This document shows, piece after piece, positions 14,850 to 23,547 of a DNA stretch of 64,000 nucleotides. Made by a program: the position numbers and the translations under genes. This DNA is from Flavobacteriales bacterium. Its GTDB lineage: Bacteria > Bacteroidota > Bacteroidia > JACJYZ01. The stretch lies in contig JACJYZ010000003.1 of assembly GCA_020635855.1 (NCBI GenBank), forward strand, positions 434,001 through 498,000, in the 5' to 3' direction. Each line of letters begins with the position of its first letter. Positions within the stretch are counted from its first letter, which is position 1. Under the pieces are notes generated by a model. That model had not been told where the DNA came from, did no database searches, and saw only the letters and a list, made by a program, of their open reading frames with translations.

Positions 14850-15611
14850 ATGCGCATGAGAAAACTTGCTTTCCTATGGATGGCCCTCACATTTGTGGTT
14901 GTTTCCTGCAAAAAGGAAACGGACGACAATGACAATAACAGCAACACCTCCACCGAGGTTCCGGCCGTGTACAAAAAGATTTACGGAGCCACCGACATTT
15001 ATATCGAAGGCGATTATGTGGTGATCAAAACCAAGGGCCGTCCGGATCATAAAAGTCCGTATTACAAAGACACCCAATGGGAAAGTTCCCTGTACGAAGC
15101 GTACAATGGCAACAACAGCGCTTTTGCGATCAACCCCAATCGCATCAGTGAGCAAAACATGACCTACAAAATACCGAGGAACCCGGCGGTGAACGCAAAC
15201 CATGAGGCCACGCCACTCGGGGCCATGGGCGTTGCACTGAACGGTGTGGCTTTCTATAACCAGTATGCCGGTCCCAACAACCAGCAACTGACCAGTGAGA
15301 TCAATTCCTTTGACCAGTATGACGGCCACCCTCAACAACAGGGGCAATACCACTACCACGTTGAACCTTACTATCTGACTGCCAACAGCGGTGAAGATGC
15401 ACTCCTGGGATTTCTGCTCGACGGGTTTCCGGTATATGGCCCGAAAGAGAACGGACAAACGGTGAACGACAATGACCTGGATGAATTCCACGGCCATACC
15501 GGTGTTACCGCTGATTATCCCGACGGTATCTACCACTACCATATCACCGCCACCGACCCATACATCAACGGGAATGGCTATTATGGCACCGCGGGTACGG
15601 TATCTCAATAA
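14850..15611 (+). CDS. YHYH-domain lipoprotein
   Basis: The start is placed at ATG 14850 (14856 is an alternative), because a lipoprotein signal follows at once (WMALTFVVVSCKKETDD, lipobox VVSC). The 253-residue product carries the YHYH domain motifs QYHYHVEP, LLGFLLDGFPVYGP and GIYHYHITATDPYINGNGYYG, seen in a family of secreted proteins of unknown biochemical role. The clustered His and Tyr could bind metal, which fits the SCO1-like copper-type neighbour, but this is inference. The gene overlaps the next by 29 bases. Confidence 0.8.
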   Translation: MRMRKLAFLWMALTFVVVSCKKETDDNDNNSNTSTEVPAVYKKIYGATDIYIEGDYVVIKTKGRPDHKSPYYKDTQWESSLYEAYNGNNSAFAINPNRISEQNMTYKIPRNPAVNANHEATPLGAMGVALNGVAFYNQYAGPNNQQLTSEINSFDQYDGHPQQQGQYHYHVEPYYLTANSGEDALLGFLLDGFPVYGPKENGQTVNDNDLDEFHGHTGVTADYPDGIYHYHITATDPYINGNGYYGTAGTVSQ

Positions 15612-16164
15612 GGTATTCCTATTGGCAGTCCTCTTCTGGTCTGCCTGCAAGTTGCACAGCCCTGAACCCGACCTTTCGTGGTTCAGGGCTGATACTTTGC
15701 AGCTGCAACCTTCAGGCGGTATTTTTTATTTTCACGGACATCCGTTTACCGGTCGCGTGTTTTCTTGTTACAAAGGCGCAAATGATACGTTGGAGGTGCA
15801 GCAATACCTTCACGGCAAAGAGCATGGTGCCTGGAAGAAGTTTTTTCCCGACAATCATCTGCAGGAAATCCGCTATTTCAGCCATGGAAAGAAAGAAGGC
15901 ATGTACGAAACATGGTGGAGCAACGGACAGAAAAGGCTGTCGTACCAATTTGAAAACGATGAATACGAAGGCGCATGCCGGGAGTGGAACGAACGGGGTT
16001 TGCTGATCAAAGACATGCACTATGAGAAAGGGCATGAGGCGGGATTGCAACGTGTATGGTACGACAACGGCAAGATCAAATCCAACTACCAACTGATCAA
16101 CGGCCGGCGGTACGGACTGCTGGGCACAAAAAATTGTACAAATGTGGGTGATAGCATTCAGTAA
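15583..16164 (+). CDS. YwqK/MORN-repeat lipoprotein
   Basis: The ATG at 15583 (15574 is possible) begins inside the YHYH gene and gives a lipoprotein signal ending LFWSAC. The 193-residue product has repeats of the YwqK-type MORN kind: GKEHGAWKKFFPDN, GKKEGMYETWWSNGQ, YEGACREWNERG, GHEAGLQRVWYDNGK, each about 23 residues. Such repeats form beta-hairpin sheets in surface and antitoxin-labelled proteins; the antitoxin label in databases has little support here because no toxin gene is adjacent. It overlaps the SCO1-like gene by 23 bases, so all three form one operon. Confidence 0.75.
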   Translation: MAPRVRYLNKVFLLAVLFWSACKLHSPEPDLSWFRADTLQLQPSGGIFYFHGHPFTGRVFSCYKGANDTLEVQQYLHGKEHGAWKKFFPDNHLQEIRYFSHGKKEGMYETWWSNGQKRLSYQFENDEYEGACREWNERGLLIKDMHYEKGHEAGLQRVWYDNGKIKSNYQLINGRRYGLLGTKNCTNVGDSIQ

Positions 16165-16783
16165 GCGTGCATCGGTTGCAGCAGCCGTTGTGCTGCTGCT
16201 TGCCTCCTGCGAGGAAAAGCAGGTCGGACTTCCTTACTACGACACACCGGATTTCACGCCGCTGTTCAACGACACCGCACACATCACCCCCCACCGCCTC
16301 GCCGACTTCTCATTCACCGATCAACACGGCGATACCATCACACAGGCTACCATCGAAGGCAAGATCCATGTGGCGGATTTCTTTTTCTCCAGCTGCACAA
16401 GCATCTGTCCGGTGATGACCCACAACATGTCTACGATCTCCGACACGTTCCGTGATGACCCCGGTGTGGTGCTGTTGTCCTACAGCGTTACACCCTGGCT
16501 CGACAGCACGGCCCGGCTACATGAATTCGCAGAAGGTTACCACATCACCGACCCGAACTGGCACCTGCTCACCGGCAGCCAGTCGGCCATTTATGACCTG
16601 GCACGCAAATCCTACTTCGCCGAGGAAGACATCGGCTTTGCCAAAGACAGCAGCGAGTTCCTGCACACAGAGCATTTCATCCTGGTGGATAAAAACAAGC
16701 GCATCCGCGGCATCTACAACGGAACGCTAAAGCTGGAGATCGTGCAATTGATCAAAGACATCAGGGCATTGAAGGAAGAGTAG
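16142..16783 (+). CDS. SCO1/SenC-family copper-type thioredoxin-fold lipoprotein
   Basis: The 213-residue protein has a lipobox at ASC (Cys23) and a SCO1/SenC/PrrC thioredoxin fold. The metal/redox motif CTSIC gives Cys85 and Cys89 (CxxxC), and the conserved histidine is in HTEHFILVD (H175). The family binds copper and helps assemble the CuA centre of cytochrome oxidase or controls thiol state in the periplasm. It ends a three-gene operon with the YHYH and YwqK lipoproteins. No oxidase genes are nearby, so the target is unknown. Confidence 0.85.
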   Translation: MWVIAFSKRASVAAAVVLLLASCEEKQVGLPYYDTPDFTPLFNDTAHITPHRLADFSFTDQHGDTITQATIEGKIHVADFFFSSCTSICPVMTHNMSTISDTFRDDPGVVLLSYSVTPWLDSTARLHEFAEGYHITDPNWHLLTGSQSAIYDLARKSYFAEEDIGFAKDSSEFLHTEHFILVDKNKRIRGIYNGTLKLEIVQLIKDIRALKEE

Positions 16784-16867
16784 GGGAAAAGCTTCTTCTT
16801 TATCCATATATCGTACTTATGTACTTTGGAGAATTTCCAAATTACTTGTACTTTTACAAGTAATAAT

Positions 16868-16916
16868 ACCCGCCACGCCTCTGCTTGCAAGCGCACCCGG
16901 GCGGGTTTTCCTTTTT
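16868..16916 (+). terminator. Terminator after SCO1-like gene
   Basis: ACCCGCC (16868-16874) pairs with GGCGGGT (16900-16906); an internal GCTTGCAAGC hairpin lies in between, and T-rich sequence TTTTCCTTTTT follows. It sits between the operon and the abi remnant. Confidence 0.55.
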
Positions 16917-17190
16917 ATGGAATATAAAAAGCCCCCCTTAAGTGTTACAGACCAGCTTTTCTTGCTAAAATCAAGGGGGTTGTGTATTGCAGACCAATCA
17001 AGAGCTGAGCATTATCTTTCGAATATCAGTTATTATAGATTGAGGGCTTATATGGTGCCTTTTCAAGTGGTTGATGACCACAATCATAAGTTTACCCCAG
17101 GAATAACTTTTGATCATGTTTTAGATCTGTACGTATTTGATCGGGAACTACGTTTGCTGGTGTTTGATGCTATTGAAAGAATTGAAGTAG
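16917..17190 (+). pseudogene. Abi_2-family abortive infection protein, N-terminal remnant
   Basis: The first 91 or so residues match the Abi_2 (AbiD/AbiF-like) family start: PLSVTDQLFLLKSRGL, then YYRLRAYMVPFQ and DHVLDLYVFDRELRLLVFDAIERIEV, all typical. The frame is cut at 17191 by an IS3-family element; the ATG start at 16917 is intact. The C-terminal part continues after the IS at 18428, but the middle of the protein is missing. Proteins of this family stop phage growth by killing or arresting the infected cell; this copy must be inactive. Confidence 0.8.
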
Positions 17191-17258
17191 TGAAGACTTC
17201 CCTAAAAAACGTAGCGAATAAAAATAGAAATTAGTCGCTAACTTTAACAGGGAACAAA

Positions 17259-17525
17259 ATGAAGAAGAGCAAATTCACCGAGAGCCAGATTGTAAGCATT
17301 CTCAAGGAGCAGCAATCGGGCAAAAGTGTCAACGACATCTGCCGGGAACACGGCATCAGTCAGCCCACGTTTTACCAGTGGAAGAGCAAGTACTCCGGGC
17401 TTGAAGTCAACCAACTCAAACGGTTGAAAGAACTGGAGAGCGAACTGGCCCAATACAAGAAGATCGTAGCGGAGCAGACCCTGCACATCACCGTACTGAA
17501 AGATGTGATTGAAAAAAAGCTCTAG
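17259..17525 (+). CDS. IS3-family transposase OrfA
   Basis: The 88-residue protein has the IS3 OrfA layout: helix-turn-helix (FTESQIVSILKEQQSGKSVN, GISQPTFYQWKSKYSG) and a C-terminal leucine-zipper-like helix (LKRLKELESELAQYKKIVAE). It binds the terminal repeats and pairs with OrfB. The run of seven A at 17512-17518, near its stop, can shift ribosomes back by one base to make the OrfAB fusion transposase. Confidence 0.9.
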   Translation: MKKSKFTESQIVSILKEQQSGKSVNDICREHGISQPTFYQWKSKYSGLEVNQLKRLKELESELAQYKKIVAEQTLHITVLKDVIEKKL

Positions 17526-18415
17526 GGCCTGCCGAGAAGCGCGAGCTGATCGGTTATGCAAATCATCAACATAAGATCAGCATCCGGCAGGCCTGTGTGT
17601 TGTTTACCATCCAACAGTCGGTGTATTACTACCACCCCAAACCCAAGGACGATCAGATGATCCGTGACCGGTTGGCGGAACTGGCCGAGCTGCATAGCCG
17701 CTGGGGCTTCTGGATGATGCACCACCGCTTACGCAACATGAACTACATATGGAATCATAAACGGGTATACCGCATCTATACAGAGATGGGATTGAACCTG
17801 CGCCGCAAAACAAAGAAGAGACTTCCACTGCGGGTGAAAGAACCGCTGCTTCAGCCACTGTATTCGAATGTAACCTGGAGCATGGACTTCATGCATGACG
17901 GATTGTACAATGGCATCAAGTTTCGCTCCTTTAACATCATTGATGATTACAACAGAGAGGTGCTCAATATCACCATTGACACCAGTCTGACCAGCAAGCG
18001 GGTGATCCGCCAATTGGATCAATTGATCGCCTGGCGGGGAAAACCTGAACGCATTAGGGTAGACAACGGTCCGGAGTTCATTGCCCAGGCCATGGAGGAA
18101 TGGGCTGAGAGAAGAGGTATCCAGATGAAGTTTATAGAGAAGGGAAAGCCCCATCAGAACGGATATGTGGAGCGGTTCAATAAAACCTACCGGGAAGAAG
18201 TATTGGATGCTTTTTCGTTCACCCGACTGAAAGATGCACAGCTGTTGTCCCACGCATGGATGTGGATCTACAACAATGAGCGTCCGCACTCATCATTGGG
18301 ATATAAGACGCCAGTGGCTTTTGCCCAGGAACGTCTTCGAGGCTACGCCTCTTCGACGTTCCTGCCCGATCAACAATCTGATTGGAAATCGTTAGTTTTA
18401 ACTGCTACGAATTAA
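17516..18415 (+). CDS. IS3-family transposase OrfB (DDE), made by -1 frameshift
   Basis: The frame continues in the -1 phase from the A7 run as KALGPAEKRELIGYANHQHK, a typical OrfB start. It has no good start codon, so the coordinates begin at the frameshift. The catalytic DDE residues are visible in WSMDFMHD (first Asp), RVDNGPEFI (second Asp) and GYVERFNKTYREEVLD (Glu, with the K/R seven residues later). The length of about 299 residues is normal, so the element looks intact and able to move. Confidence 0.9.
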   Translation, partial: KALGPAEKRELIGYANHQHKISIRQACVLFTIQQSVYYYHPKPKDDQMIRDRLAELAELHSRWGFWMMHHRLRNMNYIWNHKRVYRIYTEMGLNLRRKTKKRLPLRVKEPLLQPLYSNVTWSMDFMHDGLYNGIKFRSFNIIDDYNREVLNITIDTSLTSKRVIRQLDQLIAWRGKPERIRVDNGPEFIAQAMEEWAERRGIQMKFIEKGKPHQNGYVERFNKTYREEVLDAFSFTRLKDAQLLSHAWMWIYNNERPHSSLGYKTPVAFAQERLRGYASSTFLPDQQSDWKSLVLTATN

Positions 18416-18427
18416 GGGGAGTCTTCA

Positions 18428-18690
18428 ATTCTCGTCTATGGAATAGAACACTTACAATTCGTCCGATGCTTCCGAATGTAACCCTGCAACCCTGGTTGCG
18501 GAAGGAGTCAGATGTGTTGGGCGAAAAGTTATACGCGCTTCTTTGTTGCATCTATTACTTATTGAAGGTGGTTAACCCCACAACATCATTCAAATATAAT
18601 CTGCAAGACCTTATCGGTCGCTATCCGGAGATTGAAATTGTTCGAATGGGATTCACTGTTGATTGGTTATCGGAGCCTCTTTGGATGTAA
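18428..18690 (+). pseudogene. Abi_2-family abortive infection protein, C-terminal remnant
   Basis: Just after the right end of the IS the frame reads SRLWNRTLTIRPMLPNVTLQ, then LRKESDVLGEKLYALLCCIYYL and ends DWLSEPLWM, matching the end of Abi_2 proteins. Members usually have about 300 residues; the N- and C-terminal pieces here add up to about 180, so about 120 central residues are gone. It is therefore a deletion plus insertion. Confidence 0.75.
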
Positions 18691-18847
18691 GCAAAATTCA
18701 TGTTCTATTATTCTTTAGAGGCACCCGATCAGGGCCTAACAGAACGCCCCTGAAAATATGGTGTTAGGCTTTTGTAATGTCTTTAGATGAAAGTTCCCTA
18801 CCCGTCTATTTACCTATATTTACCCCACAAACCACAACACACCACCT

Positions 18848-20152
18848 ATGAAAAAAGCTTACTCTTTTGTATTTGCCACCTTGTTCCTGGGCAGTGCCAT
18901 GGGCCAAACGCTGAAGGTTGCCGGAAGCACCAATGCCTCCGGTGGCGTCACCTGCTTTTACTATGATTCAAAGGATGACCTGACCTATGTCGTCGGATCA
19001 TTGAGCAGCGCCGACGGAAACCCCGTAAAAGGCGCCGCCGCATGGAACGGCACCGGCTGGACCGCCATCGGCGACCCGACCACCCTCGGAACCACCACGT
19101 ACATGAATGACCTCGTGCGTGTGAATGACACCCTGTGGACCATCGGTATCGGTATTACGCTGGATGGCCAATACCCCGGCCGCACACTTGCGTACTGGAA
19201 CGGCACCGACTGGGTGGCCAGCGGCTATGGTATTTTCGGTAACAGCCACTTCCTGGCCGGACTGAATGGCCGCCTGTATGTGGGAGGAAACATCAGCGGC
19301 GGCATGCCGGTGGATAGCAGCATCTCGGCATACGAGAGCCTGGGCAAGATGGCCTACTGGAATGGCCACAAACTTGTTGCAGACACCGCCTATAATTCTG
19401 CCTATGACAATCCCGAAGACATCATCGAATACAATGGGAAGATCTACGCCAATGAACGGGCCTTCGACGGAAACACCTAGTCAGACTGGGGCGTGAACCT
19501 GTCCAACGGCTCGGCGCAGATCAAACGGATGTTCGTGCACAAGGGAAAGCTGTACCTCTCCATCGAGCACAGCACCAACAACTACATCCTGCAATACGAC
19601 GGTACCACCATCGATACCATTGCAGATAACATCAGCCACAATGTAACCGACATGGCATCCATGGGCGATAACCTGGTGGCATGCGGTAACTTCAATAATT
19701 TCGACGGCAATGCCATTGAGGAAGTGGCGATCTGGGACGGCAACAGCTGGACAGGCATCGCTGATCTTCTGGGAGGCAATGTGAACACCCTCGGTCATTT
19801 CAACGGTCAGTTGTTGCTGTCGACCATTGAAGGTCACCCGATCTACAGCGACGCTGTGCAAGCCAACGTGGGCTCGGTAGCCACCTTCGGCGACCCTGTG
19901 GTGACGTCGGTGCTTTCGGTGTCACGCGAAAACGGCATGGCTTTCCCGAACCCCAACAGCGGCACCTTCATGCTGACCGGCATCACCGGAAAAAGCACGG
20001 TGAGCGTGTACAATCTGGTGGGTGAAGAAATGAAACGCATGGAAGTGAACGCCAATGCAACCGTTACCCTCGGCGATGTTCCCGCAGGTATGTACCTGGT
20101 GCGGGTGCAAACCGGAGAGCAAGTACGCATGGAAAACATCGTGGTTGAGTAA
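18848..20152 (+). pseudogene. T9SS-sorted secreted protein, split by in-frame TAG
   Basis: A signal peptide (MKKAYSFVFATLFLGSAMGQ) starts a chain rich in W-N-G and A-Y-W-N-G motifs (AAAWNGTGWTAIGDP, LAYWNGTDWVASG, MAYWNGHK), probably a beta-propeller-like fold. The same frame carries a T9SS sorting domain at the end (AFPNPNSGTFML ... VRMENIVVE). A TAG at 19478-19480 cuts it after FDGNT; the frame continues without shift as SDWGVNLSNG. Without the stop it would be 434 residues. CAG or TGG to TAG is a single change. It could be a recent null mutation or a sequencing error; the second half has no signal peptide and cannot be exported alone. Confidence 0.75.
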
Positions 20153-20169
20153 ACCCTAAGAATGATAGG

Positions 20170-20203
20170 AAAGCCCGGTCGTGTATCACGGCCGGGCTTT
20201 TTA
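20170..20203 (+). terminator. Strong rho-independent terminator
   Basis: The 14-bp stem AAAGCCCGGTCGTG / CACGGCCGGGCTTT (one G-T pair, loop TAT) has T residues on the top strand and A residues on the left side. It can serve both the gene ending at 20152 and the convergent gene ending at 20221. Confidence 0.9.
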
Positions 20204-20220
20204 CTTCCGCTATTCCGGTT

Positions 20221-20928
20221 TCACTGCAACACAACCCAAGGTTCCAGCGTGTCTCCCACGCCGAAGTTGTTGCAGTCGAGCGGATGCGCATCACGCAAGG
20301 CTTTCGAAATGATGAAATCATCCCGGGTAGTCGCACCCCTGGCAATGTATTGCTGGAACAAAGTTTCCGACATCACATCGAAGTAGGAAACCAGTCGCCC
20401 CTGTTTGGTGGGGTCGTTCACAAGAACGGCGATGTCTGAATAGGTTTGATTTCCGTAATGATGGCCCAGCGTTTCACCTTCGTTCACGTGGTCACCGATG
20501 GCAAAGGACCTGGCGGGCTGGATGTGAAAGATCTGGAAACGGAATGCCGGATGGGCATCGGATTGAATTTCCAGCTTGGTGCCCATGGATTCAACATCCG
20601 CCCGGGTGATTGTTCCTGCCACCGGCGCCACAATCTCCAGGGCCGACCAATCCGTGGTAGCCAATGGTTCGAAGTAGTGTTTCATGCTTCGGCAATGCTC
20701 GAATGCATCGGAATAATCATGGCCAACGGATGAACGGAATTTGGATATGCGGTAGATGCTATCAAGTCCGATGTAGTTGGTGGTTACGAATTGGGGGATG
20801 CCTTGTGTGTCGATGTCCCAGGTGTCTTCCTGGTCGGGAGGGGTTTCGTCGTCATCCTTTTTTTTGCATCCGGTGATGATCGTCAGCAGGAGGAAAACAT
20901 GCAAGGCTGTGCGGAGGACGGGCTTCAT
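20221..20928 (-). CDS. Lipoprotein with degenerate M23/LytM-like domain
   Basis: The 235-residue protein has a lipoprotein signal (LLLTIITGCKKKDDDE, Cys21). The later part looks like a LytM/M23 fold: GHDYSD resembles the HxxxD motif, APVAGTITRADVESMGTKLE resembles the usual P.dG.V...G.g..v.i, and FRFQIFHIQPA...VNEGETLGHHYG matches the H.s...V..Gq.iG segment. The second metal motif HxH is reduced to IFH, so catalytic activity is doubtful; such proteins often act as adaptors. It is convergent with the split T9SS gene. Assignment is from motif reading only. Confidence 0.55.
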   Translation of the reverse strand: MKPVLRTALHVFLLLTIITGCKKKDDDETPPDQEDTWDIDTQGIPQFVTTNYIGLDSIYRISKFRSSVGHDYSDAFEHCRSMKHYFEPLATTDWSALEIVAPVAGTITRADVESMGTKLEIQSDAHPAFRFQIFHIQPARSFAIGDHVNEGETLGHHYGNQTYSDIAVLVNDPTKQGRLVSYFDVMSETLFQQYIARGATTRDDFIISKALRDAHPLDCNNFGVGDTLEPWVVLQ

Positions 20929-21221
20929 GGGGCTGGGTTTATGTGATGGTTCTGTGGAAAGGGTGTTTTTGGCTTTCCATTTTACAAAGAAGCGCCGGAA
21001 ACGGGCAGGGAACCATGACGTACGTCACTCCGCTTCTCCGCCCGTTGGTAAATGTCTTTCAATCTCATGGTGTCACCTGTTTCTTTTTCTATTTGGTCTA
21101 TGTGCCTATGTGGTTCAAGGGAGGCTTGACATAAGTTTCCCCACACCTGACGGATGTCATCGCAATTACGGATCCTATGCCCCAACTTTACTTCCGGTTA
21201 TTCACAAAAACCCCAATCAAC
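20929..21221. other. Divergent intergenic region, no gene seen
   Basis: This 293-base stretch lies between the start of the M23-like lipoprotein (minus) and the coiled-coil gene (plus). It should contain both promoters. Short open frames here show no start context or family likeness, and no palindrome stands out. Confidence 0.35.
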
Positions 21222-21848
21222 ATGGAAACAAAAACCAAACAACCCGATACCTCCAAGCTGAAAGAGGAAATCATCGAACGCATAGAAAAGGCCCAGGCCG
21301 AACTTGAGGAACTTCGCGTGCAGCTTGCACTTGGCAAAGCGGATGCCCTGGAAAAGTACGACGAAGCAAGGAAGAAACTGAACCACTACCTGGCCGAAGT
21401 GAAGGTACAGCTCGACAAAGGTAGCGAAGCCGTCTCAGGGAAATGGGATGCGCTGCGTACCCGTCTCGCGGAGTTGAAAGACAAGCTGGAAGACACCCGC
21501 ACCGCCAGCCGGGAAAACTTCGATCGCCAGAAGGAGAAGCTCGACAACACCCTGGAGTCGCTGGCCAAGGCCATCCGTGAAGTGCCGGTAACGGAAACCA
21601 CCGCCAGGCTGAAAGATGAAGTGGAGAAGTTCAAGGTGAAAACGGAAATCCTGCGTGTTCGGCTGCACCTGGGTAAACTGGAGGCTGAGGAGACCATGCA
21701 GGCACAGAAGAAGAAGCTAACTACGAAAATGTCGGAAGTGCGTGCATCATTCCAAAACAAAAAGGAGGACTTTACCGGGAAGTGGGATGCTTTCAGTGAT
21801 GAAATGGAACAAGCCTACGCCCACATTAAACAGGCATTCGCCCGCTAA
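21222..21848 (+). CDS. Long coiled-coil protein of unknown function
   Basis: The start at ATG 21222 follows spacing and composition; the frame extends to 21177. The 208-residue product is almost wholly charged helix with three similar blocks (AELEELRVQLALGKADALEKYDEARKKL, then VKTEILRVRLHLGKLEAEET), suggesting an internally duplicated amphipathic helix protein of the apolipoprotein or phasin type. It has no signal peptide. Its TAA overlaps the TAG of the convergent ABC1 kinase gene by two bases. Sequence family is not recognised. Confidence 0.6.
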   Translation: METKTKQPDTSKLKEEIIERIEKAQAELEELRVQLALGKADALEKYDEARKKLNHYLAEVKVQLDKGSEAVSGKWDALRTRLAELKDKLEDTRTASRENFDRQKEKLDNTLESLAKAIREVPVTETTARLKDEVEKFKVKTEILRVRLHLGKLEAEETMQAQKKKLTTKMSEVRASFQNKKEDFTGKWDAFSDEMEQAYAHIKQAFAR

Positions 21849-23545
21849 TTGTCGTGGTCTCCTTTGCGGATGTTCCGCAGGAGACCCAGGCCGATGAGCG
21901 CCGCCAGTACGAGGCCGATCACACCCAGGACCGGAACATTGTTCCACCTGGGTGGAATGCCTGCCACAATAATCAGCGCCGATCCGATGATCAATGCCGA
22001 GATGGTCATGGCGGCCACCACCTGTTTGCTGATCCGGTTGAGCGTGTGTACCAGCGGGTCGATCCCTTCGTGTTGCAGCTCCACTTTGACTTCCCCTGCA
22101 TTGATTTTCCGGATGGCACTGCGAATGTCCCTGGGAAATTCTTCCAGGTAACTGCTGGATTCATACAGGGTGTTGGCCAATCGTACACCGAACTTCAGTG
22201 GATTGTAACGCTTGGCGATGATTTTTGCCATGTAGGGTCTGGCTGCCCTGGCAATGTGCAGATCGGGATCCAGTTGCTTGATCACGCCTTCCAGGGATAC
22301 CAGTGATTTCGCGAAGAGATAGAAATAGGTGGGAACTTTGAGTTGATGGCGGATGATGACCTCCTTCAGTTCCACGATCATGGCACTCATTTCATTCTGG
22401 TGCATCTCCCGGATGGCGTAGCTTTTTACGAATTCGTCGAGGTCGGATTCCAGGGCCCGCTGGTTGCGGATCACCACGTCGTCTGACAGCTGACGGAAGG
22501 AACGAATGATGCGTCCGACGTCTTTCGCTTTGATGGCGAGCAGCATGTTCCCGAGTTGTACGATGTCTTTGTGCAGGATGCTGCCCATCATGCCGTAGTC
22601 GATGAAGCAGATCACATTGTCCGGCATGATCAGGATGTTACCCGGGTGTGGGTCGGCATGGAAAAAGCCGTACTTGAAAACCTGCTTCAGCCATGCATCC
22701 AGCAGGCGCCTGGCGATGATGTGCTTGTCGAGTCCGTTCTTTTCGAGTTCATCCAGGCGCGATACCTTGATGCCTTCAATGTATTCAAGTGTAAGGATCT
22801 TGCGTGTGGTATACTGCTTATAAACCTTGGGTGAGTATACAAAGCCGTCGTCATGCTTGTCGGTACGGAAGTGGTTGTTGAAGCGTTGCAGGTTGATGGC
22901 TTCGTGGATGAAGTCCATCTCCTTTTTGATGCTTTGTTCGAAGTGGTTGATCAAACCTTCCGGGTCGAAGCTTTTGATGGATGGTTTTCGTTTGACCAGC
23001 ATGCCCACGATCTGATGCATGATCTTGATGTCGGCTTCCACCGTTTCCCTGATATCGGGGCGCTGGATTTTGATCACCACCTCTTCTCCCGACTTCAGCG
23101 TGGCGCGATGTACCTGCGCGATGGATGCGGATGCCAGGGGAGCCGGGTCAATCCGTTCGAAGATCTCGTCCGGTTTCCTGCCCAGTTCTTTTTCGATCAC
23201 AGCGGTGATGTCTTGCCGGGAAGGCGCGATGTGGTCCTGTAATTTTTCCAGCTCTGCGATCAGCGGAGCGGGGAGCAGGTCGGGCCGGTTGCTGAGAATC
23301 TGCCCGAACTTGATGAAGGTGGGGCCCAATTCCTCACATACCATGCGCATTTTTTCCCACTGGGTGTGATGGATCGCATGCTCATACGTTTTGTGGGGCA
23401 CCAGCTTGCTCAACATCGGGAAATGTTTCTTTGTTCCGATGTGGGCCACCAGGTCCTGAAACCCATACTTCGTTAGCACCGCAACGATGCGGTTGTACCG
23501 GCGAATGTGGCTGCGACGGTTATCCAATACGTCCAGTAGTGCCAT
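21845..23545 (-). CDS. ABC1/UbiB-family atypical kinase
   Basis: The 566-residue protein has the ABC1 (AarF/UbiB/COQ8) kinase-like domain: the KxGQ box in TFIKFGQILSNRPDLLP, ASIAQVHRA (Ala-rich loop in place of the glycine loop), HADPHPGNILI, and IDYGMMG for the catalytic loop and metal site. Two C-terminal membrane segments follow (AAMTISALIIGSALIIVAG and VPVLGVIGLVLAALIGLGLL). The family supports quinone synthesis and lipid metabolism at the membrane. It is two bases from the upstream phasin-like gene and probably in an operon with it. Confidence 0.9.
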   Translation of the reverse strand: MALLDVLDNRRSHIRRYNRIVAVLTKYGFQDLVAHIGTKKHFPMLSKLVPHKTYEHAIHHTQWEKMRMVCEELGPTFIKFGQILSNRPDLLPAPLIAELEKLQDHIAPSRQDITAVIEKELGRKPDEIFERIDPAPLASASIAQVHRATLKSGEEVVIKIQRPDIRETVEADIKIMHQIVGMLVKRKPSIKSFDPEGLINHFEQSIKKEMDFIHEAINLQRFNNHFRTDKHDDGFVYSPKVYKQYTTRKILTLEYIEGIKVSRLDELEKNGLDKHIIARRLLDAWLKQVFKYGFFHADPHPGNILIMPDNVICFIDYGMMGSILHKDIVQLGNMLLAIKAKDVGRIIRSFRQLSDDVVIRNQRALESDLDEFVKSYAIREMHQNEMSAMIVELKEVIIRHQLKVPTYFYLFAKSLVSLEGVIKQLDPDLHIARAARPYMAKIIAKRYNPLKFGVRLANTLYESSSYLEEFPRDIRSAIRKINAGEVKVELQHEGIDPLVHTLNRISKQVVAAMTISALIIGSALIIVAGIPPRWNNVPVLGVIGLVLAALIGLGLLRNIRKGDHDN

Positions 23546-23547
23546 GC

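Larger units (their letters stand above)
17191..18427 (+). mobile_element. IS3-family insertion sequence, 1237 bp
   Basis: The ends are TGAAGACTTCCCTAA at the left (17191) and, as the reverse complement of the right end, TGAAGACTCCCCTTA (to 18427), an imperfect terminal inverted repeat starting TG and ending CA as usual for IS3. Inside are orfA and orfB in the -1 frame with an A7 slippery run. No direct target repeat is visible (TAG before, ATT after). Combined with the missing middle of the abi gene, this suggests a deletion next to the IS after insertion. Confidence 0.85.

Noticed and set aside
15583..16164. YwqK as antitoxin of a toxin-antitoxin pair
   Set aside because: The database label rests on repeats only; no toxin candidate is adjacent and the protein is an exported lipoprotein.
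19478..19480. TAG as a recoded selenocysteine or pyrrolysine codon
   Set aside because: Selenocysteine uses TGA, no pyrrolysine genes are in the window, and the family does not call for such a residue; a mutation or read error is simpler.
20943..21134. 63-residue plus-strand frame in the divergent region
   Set aside because: It begins in the leader of the M23-like lipoprotein and shows no motif.
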